64,000 bases of DNA from Anas platyrhynchos. Taxonomy: Eukaryota; Chordata; Aves; Anseriformes; Anatidae. The position numbers and the translations under genes are program-made. Every line of letters starts with the position of its first letter. Within the stretch, counting starts at the first letter, position 1. This document shows, in pieces, positions 45,541 through 56,400 of this stretch. The stretch spans positions 4,439,001 to 4,503,000 of the forward strand of contig NC_092611.1 of the NCBI RefSeq assembly GCF_047663525.1, given 5' to 3'. The notes under the pieces were generated by a model. The model saw nothing but the letters and a program-made list of their open reading frames with translations, did no database searches and was not told the DNA's origin.

Positions 45541-48500
45541 CTTGAGATTTCCATATTTCTGATTTCAGTTTGCTAGGCAACAGTGTTTCCGAAGTGGCTG
45601 GAACATGCAGAAGCACTAGCAGGAAAACAAAGTCCATTTTAGGCCATGTTTCTCCATTCTCAAGGCCATTTTTTCTGCCTGTTTTATGTGGCACAGCTAG
45701 CGTGATAAAAAAGGATGCTACTGATGGGTTTTGACACATGCCAAGAGCCAGGGAACTTCATAATATGCTCTTTTCTGCCAAGGTTGTTTAAGGTCATTTG
45801 GTTCTTTTTCCTTAAAACTTAAAACATGCTTTTTGAACTACAACACACTACAAGCTCCTGTCACCTGCTGGGCAGGTATGTTGTCTGGAGTGAAGCTGCA
45901 GTTTAAGAATCAGTACCAGCAAATCCAGGTTAGGTTGGATCTAGCTCAGGTGCCACACGTGCTTGCATTTCCTTTGGGTTGGCCAGAGCACCCCACAGAG
46001 CTCTGGCCAGCTTTGTGTTTCAGCTGTGGTAAGAGAGCAGATTGGAGCAGGGTGGGTAGGCAATAGTTGGCCCTGCATGGAGCTGATGTTGGCTGATAAA
46101 TGGGAAGTTAAGGGAAGGCTCAGAGGAGGTGAGTGTGCCCTTAGTGATAGCTGACGGAGATGTTGAGATAGTTTATGACACCAAATCATCTTATGGAGCA
46201 GCATGGCATGGCACTCCTTGTGCAAGTTATCTTTTCTTAACCACACTGTTGTTCCAAAGGGCAACCAAAATGCCTTGCCATAGCTGCTGGTAACCACATC
46301 CATAGCTGCTGGCAGGCTTGTGACTTCTGATGAATTTCTTATGGAAAAACTGTCAGCATTTGTGCAACTTCTGCTGTAAGGCTGTTTTCTCTCTTGTTGA
46401 AAAAGGCGATGTGATGGAGTATAAATAAGTCCTGTTTAGTGGGCCATTAGTGATTTTGTGGAACTGCGTGTTCCTACTTTCCCATCTCTTTTCCAGGCTT
46501 AAAAATGCCTCAGCTTCATCTGTGCTTTTCAGTATCCTTCCTGTCATGCTCTGTATCTTTTCAAGTTCTTCCAGCTCAGTTTTCCATGTGGCAATGCAAA
46601 TCATTAAGATCATCTGCACCTTTCTAACAGCCCAATGAAGATGTGCAGCATCACAGATACACAGATACAGACCCAGGATTTATTGTCTGGCATATAGCAG
46701 GGCTGCACCAAGAAATATTTGGAAGATTCAGGCCAAACTTCTGGGTTGGGAGGCAATACTAAGCAAGCAGACTTCACCAAAGCCCTGGGTGTTTCTTAAG
46801 CAGAGAATTCACAATAAAACATCCACCTGTTCTGATTCAGTACAGCGTAAAAAGAGGCTAATTGCCTGTGTTCAGTGCTGCTCACGTTTTGTAGTTAGTA
46901 CTGTGCAGTCAAAAGCACAACATTGGTTTGGTTGAACCAGCACCCTCTGGCCTGCAGGAGGGAAATTCTAAAAAGAGAATTACTGGAATTATCCCAGCTG
47001 CTCATCAACAGTACTGCCAAAGGAAAGTGTCCTACAGGAGCATCACCTGCATCATATATCTATATTCACACATCTATGTACATACATATGCGTGTAGGGT
47101 ATATGTAGTAAAGCAGCTCCTAATGACACATACCTCTGTGCTAGGAGTGCCGTCACGCCCAGTCCTCTCAGTCAGCAGCTTACCATGGTCAGGTTCCCTT
47201 TCTCCCTCTTGCTGCATGCTTCAGGCTGATGGCAGACAGCTGCTGTTTTCCACCGTGTTCCCCCATCTATGCCAGCCCCCCCTGAGGAGCAATCTAAACT
47301 CTCCTAACTTGTTTAGGGCAGAGCTCGGTACCAAGAGGTCTGTCCCCACACAAACACAAGCAAGTTGATAGCTCGCATCTGTCAGTCTAAATCGTACACG
47401 GAACAGGACAGAAATGAGGGTGAGGATTATGTCTGCTCTTACACAATAGGGGCATTATTCTTTAAGTCAGGTGTGGTCACCCTTTTGGCTGCATGACCTA
47501 GGTGAAAATGCTGAGATCGGTGGTTCTTCATTTCCTTTTCTTCCATAGCCAAGTGCTAGTCCTGCTACAGATATTCAGCACAGCCTCAGCTAACTTCTAA
47601 AAGGCAGTGGGAAGCACTATAGTCTTTCAGAAACAAACTGCAGGGGTATGGATGTGAGAACTTCCGATAAGAAAGTCTGCTTTTAAAAGCAAAAACCTAG
47701 CAAAAAATCCCTCACCCTATCATTATGGAAAGGGACTAACTAGAACTTCGGCCCAACCAGGTTTAAACTTTAAATATTCCAGATGAGGTACCTCTACCTA
47801 GGGGTTTTGTGCCTATTCCAGGGCCCCACCAGGAGAAAGTGACAGGTGAGGTTCTTTGTACCATAGCATATCCTGGTTTTGTTATGAGGTGAATCAATTG
47901 CTGATGACAAATGCTGCTTGCTTCCACGTAGGTTTTTCTGTGAGATTTCCCTGTGCTTTTGCTATAGGTACAAAGAGTCTGCTCCTCCTTTGTGTAACTG
48001 GATTTCAATGTATGCTGTATCTTGATGCCACAAGCCTACTGATTCCCTGCTCATTATACAGATTTTCAAGGAAATGTAGCTAAAGAGATTACTTTGTTAT
48101 GAGGGCACAAGTCAAAAAACCCTGATACAAATAACAGAATTAATCTGTGCCCTACACAAAAGTCAAGAGATGTCGTCTGCTTGTAGGAAGAACAAATTTC
48201 AGCTCTTACTGTGTTTATAAATCTGCTGTTTCCACCACTGTACTTTGCACTGCTGCCTCCTATTGTGAGCGCTGCTGCAGATGCTAGACACTCTCACATC
48301 GTGTTTTCCTTTGCAGCAAGATCTACACAGCTTGCTTGCAGTCAGAACTTCCCTGTGAATACTGCAGAGCTGACTTGTGCTGGGGCTGAGACAAGTGACA
48401 GTGCAGGTACCACCCAGGAGATCAATCAAGTGACATGAAAGCAGCTCCATCACCAGCAGTGTAAGGTACATAGCCTCTTCCTTTGCTGTCCTCACGCCTG

Positions 48501-50354
48501 TGGCAGAGGTTCAGCTTCACCAGGTTTGCCATTGCTGCCCATCCCTGAAAAAGCTCTTTTTTTTTTTTTAATCTTTTTACTGTGTAGAAATGGTGTGTGT
48601 GAGTGTTAGAGGTGAGGTGCTGCTGCTCAGCAGGTTTCCAGGACCCCATCTCATGCTTAGCAGTGGTTCCCAGCGCCTGCTGAACTTGGAGAACCCTCTC
48701 GCAGCTCTCTTGGTCTTCCATGCCAAAGGCTGCTCATCCCTAAATTAAAGGATCAGTTTCTGTCTGTGGAAGTGTCCTTGTCCTTCCCAGGATGCCCACA
48801 CCCTCGTTCTGTTCTGCTTCTGCTCCTGCACCACTAAATAGAAAGTAAGTCACCTAATGCTAGAATAGATTGTGTTGGGAGGAGGGGAGGCAGACAAACA
48901 TGCATAGTGATCTTTTGGGATGGAGAATGGACTAGAGCAGGTCTGCAAGCCTGATCTAGCCAGCAGGATGTTTCATCCACCCTGCTACCTCATCCTAGAG
49001 AGTACTAGCAGCATCTGGGACAGCACGTATCACTTCTCACCTCTGGCAGACTGAACTCTGTGGGTGAGTTCACACCAGTTTTCCTGCTTTAGGGTGGGCA
49101 GGTTGACAGCACATGCAGTCTTGCCATACCCCACTAGAGGGATAACTGGAAGTACACCAGGCAGTATGTTGACTGAAAGGCAACAGAAGCTGGACCATAC
49201 AAACTTGGGCAAAAAAATAAAATAAAACACAACAACAACAAAACTATATGACCCAGTATACATGTATACCATATCCCGCACCAGCAAAGTGAGAGAAATA
49301 AGAGGAATTAAAGAGGAATAAGTGAAAACTCAAGTCTGCGTCCTTTTTTTTTTTTCTTTTTCCGGTTGTAAACAGCTGAGGTTACACCCACACAGTCTGA
49401 ACTTTTATTTTCTGTTGAAAATGAGGAAGCATAGCACGTGGGCACAAGTTAGATCTACTTGTTTGTAACAAGCCGAAGAGATATAGGCAATTCAATACAT
49501 TGTCTGCATTTCTCTCAGATCTTATGCACTTGTAGCTTGTCAGGCAGACAGACAGAACCTTAACTGACTTTGAATCTTGGGCGTGCCTGAGTGTGCAGCT
49601 GGGTTTCAAAACACGCAGTGCCAGAAACCTGGCAGTCAGGCTTGTCCACTCTATTGCACTTAGAGTTTGGTTGGCAATCTCTGCTGTTGCTGATTCACAG
49701 CTCACTAAAGAGGTTCTTCTTTTCATGAGCCATGGAAGTGCTCAAGAAAGACCCAGCAAACTGTAGCATCCTGGCAGCAAGCTTACGTTTTATGACATAC
49801 TTCCTAGCTCTTTGTATTCCCCATCACACAACTGTCAGGTGGCTGGTTCCACAGAGACACAAGAAATTATCCCCCCTTAATTCTGAAAGTGTGTCTCAGA
49901 GCTGTCTGGGGCATGCTGAAGAGCTGAGGGTGGACTTTCTCATTGCAGACTGGTTTCATACTATCACATCCTTTGCTCACTGCTCATGCCCATACTGTCC
50001 ACAGGATAGAGCTAATCATTAGTGCCCTGTGTTCTGGCCAGCTTTCATGATCTCAGGAAGGCTCTGTAATGAGCACTGATCTGGCTAAGCACTAAAGCGG
50101 GTGGAAGTGGCTGGTATTACTGATGTAAGGGGCAAAGCTACTTGTGATCCCTGCCAAACTTGTGTTCTGGAAGCAGGATTCCCACTCCAGAGCTCTTGAA
50201 AGAAGCATTTGAGATCAAAGGTTAATTTCCCGTCCAAATTAAACAGTAATCCTTGAAAAGCTTTCTGAAAAGTAGCACCACAGCTCAGCTCTGCCTTCAT
50301 AGTATCAAGTGGCCAATTGAAGGCAACTTGCTGCGCTTTTGCAGGTCCCATTCT
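45541..50354. other. Intergenic, no gene recognised
   Basis: No coding exon was recognised on either strand. A 14-bp unit (catagctgctggta/ca) occurs twice near 46280-46310, and a T(13) run lies at about 48558. Nothing here supports a gene by eye. Confidence 0.45.
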
Positions 50355-50450
50355 CCAAGGTCAGTAATTATTCCCCTTGCATTACAGATGGAGAGGCTGA
50401 ATCACACCAAGACAACTTGCTTCAGGCCTGAAAGCAGGAAGAGCTGTGCC
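50355..50450 (-). repeat. MIR-like relic, inverted
   Basis: attattccccttgcattaca, then gatggagaggctgaatcaca and acttgcttcaggcc, follows the reverse complement of the MIR tail ('ttattatccccattttacagatgagg ..acttgccc'). Confidence 0.45.
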
Positions 50451-53009
50451 TGTGATCATCAGCTGAGTGGTACCCGGTGTTCACCACCAGGTCACGCTCC
50501 TTTGCTCTCTGGGGGCTGCCGGTTCAGCTGAAAACCACGGTGCTTCTGGATGACGTTTTCCTCTCCTCCCACTGAATCAGCCCTTTATTTACCCATTGGA
50601 ATGCAAAGTAACAGGACACCCTGTGAGTTTTATCTCTCTCCCAATCTTTTGTATCGCTGTCCAAGTTGCCAAACCGGATTGAAAGTTTTTCGCTGCAGAC
50701 ATACCTGGGGTGGTTTCAGGCTTGTCTGGCAGGAATCTGGGTGGGAGGGCACTGTCGGTGAAATTTGAATTTAGGAGTCACACTGAGAACAGAATCCTTG
50801 AGACACTGCAGTGAGGAAAACCCTTTGTCACTGACCGAATCCAGCCCTTCACTGGTGTGGCCATGTGGATGGACGGTGCTCCTTGGTGGAGCTAGAATTA
50901 CTGGGAACTGCCTCCACCAGACGACGTTTCCCCTGCAGGCAGCCTCCTTCGCTCCTTGTGTAAGCAGCTGTGTTTTCCCCTCTTTTCCCTGCATGGCATT
51001 TCCAGGGCTGGGAGCTGGGGCTGGAAGTATTCTGCCAGTTTAGACAGTGTTGGCTGCTGATCCCAGAAGCCAATCCGGGTCTCCTTTAGAATTCTTCTGG
51101 GGATCAAGCTCGCCGTGGTTTAGCTCTTGCAACTTGTGTACACTTACAACAAAGGCAGACTTGGTTCCACGAGTTTTGGTAATACCTAAAGTAAGTAATC
51201 TCCTTCCTGAAGGTGTGTTAAACCTTGACTTTCTGCTCTCACGCTGCTGTTGTGGCCATACTGATACAAAGAGAGAAGGTTAGGTGGAAGAGATGACAGC
51301 TTTTATTGAATGAATTGATGTAAGTGGGCAGAAATGGAGGCTTTGTTTGTTGCTGACTACTACCATTCCAAGTGAGTAAGTTGCTTGATCTTTCTGCTTC
51401 AATTACATCTTTCTTAATAGTGGAGACACTGACTTGCTGGGCTCAGTCAGACTGGAGAGACGCATGGAAGTGTCTACTACTGCAAAAGCACGTGGCAGAC
51501 TGCTTATTGAGAATTGCTGCTTGATGTTCTGGGTCTTTATAGTGGTCAGAAGGAGGGGGCCATCATCTACTGTGGTGACTTAGCCAGTACTACAACAATT
51601 CCACTGAATAAATTGTTGCTTCAGCAACAAAGAAATGGGAATCCTATCATTTAGGGCTCTGAACTGACTGCCTTCCAGCTATATAATATTTTATATTTAG
51701 CACATGTATTGTTTTCTTGTTTTCCTAGCAGTGATTACGTCCCCTTGTTCAAAGACCCATGTGGGCTAATAAATTAGTTTGTAAAATGTCAGTGGCTTGA
51801 ATAACAGGAAACACGGAGCCTTCACAGCTCCGTGTGAAACCAGGAGTTGTGGATCTTTGCAAGACACCTTAGGCTTCAAGGAGTGAGTCTGTGTCTAGCC
51901 CTCATTAGCCACATCCCAGAGCACAGTGTTAGCTTGGCACCTGCCTGGAGGAGATGAATTGATATGCAGGAGAGGAAGAGAAATTTACAGAAACAAAGAG
52001 CAGTGGTTCAGCTTGCAATAGCTACTTTATACCTGAAATATGCTGTTTCACTGGGGTGTTAAATCAGACCGGGGCACCTGCAGTCGGCCAGGGAGGGAGT
52101 GGCTGTAAAACTGGAGCGCTGGGCTGGGCTGGGCACCAGCGAGGGAGCCGAGAGCAGCCCTGACATCAGCCAGCCAGGTAGTTTCAGCAGGCTGACTAAC
52201 AAAGCCACCTTTTGAAGGGGAATACCTTAAATCCGGAGACACTTCCTGCTGTGCTTTGCTCAGCAAGCGGAGGGGATTCTGGTGGCTGATGAGGGGGCTG
52301 GGAAGCAGTGGCAGAAATATTTCTGTAAGAGCACAGAAGTTTTTTTCACCTAAAGAGAAAACAGCAGGACCATAGAGCTGATGTGATTTCTTTTTTTCCC
52401 CACGGAGACACCTACAAACGGGACAGGAAACTTGCACTCTGCTGGAGACATTTCAAAGCAAGGGCAAACAAAGGTAACCCAGCAAACATCTCCCTGAGGC
52501 ACTGGTAATCAGCAGACAACTTCTGTTAGGCCAAAAACAGTTCTGGGACTTCAGTCGTGGAAATAAATCAGTTTCAGGGCTGAAATTGGTGTAAAGGATG
52601 GCCAGTTCAGACTCGGTATGTTGGTATAGGCTATCACGTGTAACACAGAGGAGGGAAAATTTTCCAGGAAAGATGGTATTGGTTCAGCTGTCTTTAGTCC
52701 TGACTAACTGTTGAATGTAGGAAGCCTAGAAATCAGTGTGTGGTGGTCACCTTACTGAGAAGAAAAAATGATGGAGTAAGACAGTGTCAGGAATGCAAGT
52801 TCGGCTGTTGAAAGCCCTCTCTCACATCTACATTAGATCATTCTCAAACCCCGGGTGTTTGCCTTTTCCTGCCTGGGAGCACCCTTTCATACCAGACCAT
52901 CCAGTCCCCAGGAGACTGCAGGTCAGCGGACAGACACGATTTTGGCACACGTGGCGTTCCTGCTGCCGTGCTTGGCGTCTTGCATCTGGTCTGCTCTGGT
53001 CAGAGGCGG
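50451..53009. other. Intergenic upstream of ST14, no gene recognised
   Basis: The base composition rises towards GC-rich near 52 kb. Open frames here have no similarity I know. The last few hundred bases may hold ST14 upstream control sites, which cannot be identified by eye. Confidence 0.45.
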
Positions 53010-53340
53010 CTCCTTCCTCAGGTGCCACAGCCCGGCAGAGAGCAGCCTTCAGGAAACATTTGGCTTTGGCAGCCCTCGAGCGTACCCAATGTGAGTGTTT
53101 GCAAAGGGTGGGCTCGACCCTGGGGGGGAAAACCGTGTGGGGTGGCGGTGAGGGTTGTCTCTGAGGGGAGGTTTCGAGGCAGGACCGCCGCTGTCACCCC
53201 GGCAAGGGGCTGTGCAGAGCGAGCCCTGCTGCCGTGCAGGGATCCTTCGTGAAGGGAGCCGGCGGCTGCCCCCCTCAGCCGGGCACCGGGCGGCCCCTTC
53301 CTGCTGCCGGCACCTGCCGGGCGGTGCCGAGAGGAGGAGC

Positions 53341-53390
53341 CGGGGCCGGGGCTGGGGCTGGGGTTGGGACCGGGGCCGGGGCCGGGCCCG
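53341..53390 (+). repeat. Imperfect GGGGCY hexanucleotide repeat, G-quadruplex candidate
   Basis: About eight near-hexamer units (GGGGCC, GGGGCT, GGGGTT, GGGACC) in 50 bases, with at least seven runs of three or more G. It sits 50-100 bases before the ST14 ATG. Confidence 0.85.
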
Positions 53391-53412
53391 GCAGCGCGGG
53401 GAGCGCCGCGCC

Positions 53413-53424
53413 ATGGCGGCCTGA
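53413..53424 (+). other. Three-codon uORF (ATG GCG GCC TGA)
   Basis: The ATG is in a strong context (gcgccATGG). The stop falls 16 bases before the ST14 start codon and the frame differs from ST14. Confidence 0.55.
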
Positions 53425-53440
53425 GGCGGCCCCGCTCGCC

Positions 53441-53482
53441 ATGGAGCCCGGCGGCAGCATGAAGTACAGCGCCCGGCCCCAG
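53441..53482 (+). CDS. ST14: ST14 exon 1 (start codon)
   Basis: 14 codons, MEPGGSMKYSARPQ. KYSAR aligns with KYNSR of human, whose tail before it is longer (about 20 residues). The ATG context gctcgccATGG is strong. A second in-frame Met is codon 7. The donor is gtgggt, phase 0. The frame is open further upstream, but nothing there resembles the family. Confidence 0.85.
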
Positions 53483-56400
53483 GTGGGTGCTGCGGGGGGT
53501 GAGGGGAGCCCCGGGGAACCGGGAGCCAGGCAGCGGGGCTGTGGCGGTGCTGGAGCCCGGCAGCCTCAAGGGGAAACGGGGTCTGGGGTCTGGGGGCGGC
53601 TCGGGGCACGGGGGTGGGCATCAGGACATCCCTCGCCAGGGATAGGGGCACAGCCCCGAGCCCTATGGAGCTCAAGGAGCGCACACACACCACGCTCAGA
53701 CACACGGTGAGGTTTTTTGGAGTCCCTTGGGGACGCATGAGTTGGGATCCACTCCCTGAGGGTCCCTTTGAACGCGGGTGTTTTATGGTTCTGTGACCGC
53801 GCCGCTCCACCTTGGGTATTTTTATAAAATACGCTGTGGTGCGATGCGGGGAGGCGAGAAATGTGCCGGGAGTGAAGCCGGGTTGTTTAGCAACAGCCCC
53901 AACTAAACCAGTTCAGGTCACCAGCACGCCTCGCGTTAACCCAGGGCTTTGGGGCTTTGCTAATTAACCCGTGTATTATCTCCGGGCGTTGAAAGGGAGC
54001 GACTTTTCACCGCAGTCTTTGCTTCGTGAGGAGATCTGCCTGGCTGAGGGTCGGGCAGGGACAGCACGCCACACCACGCCGTTCTGGGGTTGTGTGTCCA
54101 GTGCTTGTTCAGTGCCACAAAGTCACCTGAAAACCAGGCTTTTAAATTAAACCGTGACCGTAGTGTTTTTCAGCTCACCTGCAGGCTGCTTGGTGCAGGT
54201 CCCCGAGTTTAGGGTTTAGCGGTTGTTATCTGACGGCAGCGAAGCAGCAGGTTGTGTTAGCACCGATGAGAAAGCTGGCCTACAGCAAGAAAAACAGTTT
54301 TCCTTGCCTCCAGCCCCATGGTCTGTGTGCACCAGGGCCGTGGTGACTGCAAGGAGCACAAGGAGTCGCTCGCGCTGCCACCGCTCTGCCTCAAGCCCTT
54401 GTCCCCTGACAAGGGGACACCGCGTCCCCTCCCCTGCTCTGAGTACAACAGGAGCTGATCTACTCTGGGAGGTCTCCCCCAGCAAGACGAGTGCTTTTGA
54501 ACACCCCTGGTGGCCCTGCTGTTGGGCTCGGTGGGCCTACGAATATTACGGCCGAGCAAACATGTTTTGCAGTGGCCGTGCTTCCTCCTGTGGCTCTCTG
54601 GGCAGCGCGAGGGGAAGCTGCTGCTCGCCCTTGGAAAGGCGCAGAGTTTCCCCCCCGGTGGGTGAGCTGCTGCTCGGGCCAGTTTTGCTGCTCTTCTTGC
54701 CAAAGGCAAACAGGGATAAGGAAGGCACGACGAGAAAGAGGCTGGGGCTGATCGAGAGTACGCGAGACCTTTGCTCTGTAAACAAAAGATCGCTCTGTAA
54801 AACTGTTGAGGGAAGAGGGAGAGAGTTATTGAGGGCCTGGCTGGGGAACGTATCAGACCAAAGGTTCTCGCCTTGCCCAGGGGAGAATACACCGTTTCCA
54901 TCCAAAGGCCACTAGGGCCAGCCTTACACACAGGTGTGCTGCGGTATCTGGGCAATATGCTGGGGCAGAGGAGAGAGCAGCTCCCAACAGCTAGCAGGGA
55001 CAGACCTGCCAGGAGGAGGTTCTGGTGTTTCTCCTGCTGCTGACCCCAAGCATTCAAATGTCTTGGCCCAGAGCCACCTCAAAACTGTCAGTGAGGAGCG
55101 TGGGTGAAATGTAATGATGAGCTTAGGATGTTTCATCGAGGTCTGGAGTGCAGCTGCTTTTGTGAGCCTCCTTGAGAGTATTGTTGTTGTTCAGACAGTG
55201 CTCTCCGCACCATGGAAGATTTAAGGGTGTTTTAAATAAGCTATTTACATCTGGGGTGTGCTTCTCTTCTGGTCTTTGGAAATAAGCATCTTACAGGGAA
55301 GAATTTCAAGGCTCAGAGCTACATGGATCAGGCCTGTAAGGCAGCTTTCATTCCCCAGGAATTACAAAGTCTTACAGCAGTGATTTTTTTTCATGTAACA
55401 GAAACACAAATAAATGTGGTCACTTCTATGAGCTGCTGCGTTGCATGACACAGCTGCGTTGATAAGCCCGGTGCGGGGCAGCAAGCCAAGCCCGTGCTGT
55501 CCTGCGCAAACATTAACTTAGTTTCTTCCGTAATTAACCTAAAGGAATTGAGTTTCTCGCATGACTCAGGATGGTCACAAGACAATTGAACGCTATAGAG
55601 ACTTGAGCTGGAGATCTGTGCGTGGGATAGGTGTGTGACTTGTGCCTTTCACTGTCACACTTACCCTCAGAGCCTGGAAGGTGGACAGTCTGTCTGGAGG
55701 ACACTCTGTCCCTTACTTCCTGCTCCCTTTTCCCTCGTCAGTTCGGGTGCCATCGTTTTATAGTGCAATTGCCCTTAATAAGGAACTGCTGAAGAAAAAT
55801 AAAACACTGGCAAAGTTTCCAAAGTGTTTTACTGCCAATATTGGGGCAACACAGTGTGAATGTCCCTTAAAGAAACACAGCTCTTCTGTTTGCTGTTTCC
55901 ATGTATTTCTTATCAAGAATTTGAGAGAATATTGTTCTTATCGGCTTTCTTTCTGGAGCAGTACCAGGGCTTTCAGCAGGAGTTGGTGCAGGTGTCGATC
56001 TCGGGAGCAGTGGAGCTGTACCTGAGCTACTGGGGTGAAGTGAGTTGCACGCTGCACACCGTGTCAGCAGCCTTTAGGTTTGGTTGGTGGGTTTGCTTTT
56101 GTTGTTGTTGGGTTGGTGGTGGTTTCCAGTTGGAAACTTTCTGTTTCCTCTTATGCCAACACCATAAAGCTGGTCTTGGCTTTCAGTGTGATCTGGGAGA
56201 CTTGGGGTTTTGAAAAAAAACAACTCTCTGTGCTCTTCCTGCACAGCAACAGGTTAGCCCCACATGGTGTAAACCCCTGGAGGGTCCCTAAGATCTGAAC
56301 TGCCCTTCTGAAATGTCCATTTCTCTGCCTCGGCTAGGCTCAAGGAACGCACTCGGTGCTAACGTACTGCTTGGGCCGTAGCTTCCCTTTCTGCACCCCC

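Larger units (their letters stand above)
53010..53650 (+). promoter_or_regulatory. ST14: ST14 CpG-island promoter and 5' UTR
   Basis: Dense CpG and GC-box-like sequence surrounds the first coding exon, and no TATA box is evident. A G-rich repeat (53341-53390) and a 3-codon uORF (53413-53424) lie just before the start codon. The transcription start is not determined. Confidence 0.6.

Noticed and set aside
45353-45739. 128-codon - strand frame between NFRKB and ST14, considered as an unknown small membrane protein
   Set aside because: No start context, codon bias or similarity; it overlaps the candidate LTR and AT-rich sequence.
53234-53440. In-frame open extension upstream of the ST14 ATG, starting at 53234
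   Set aside because: Open frames are expected in such GC-rich sequence. The peptide has no similarity to matriptase, and the ATG at 53441 has a strong context.
54257-55057. 266-codon - strand frame in ST14 intron 1
   Set aside because: No domain, signal or exon borders. Long chance frames are common in GC-rich DNA, and frames overlap on both strands here.
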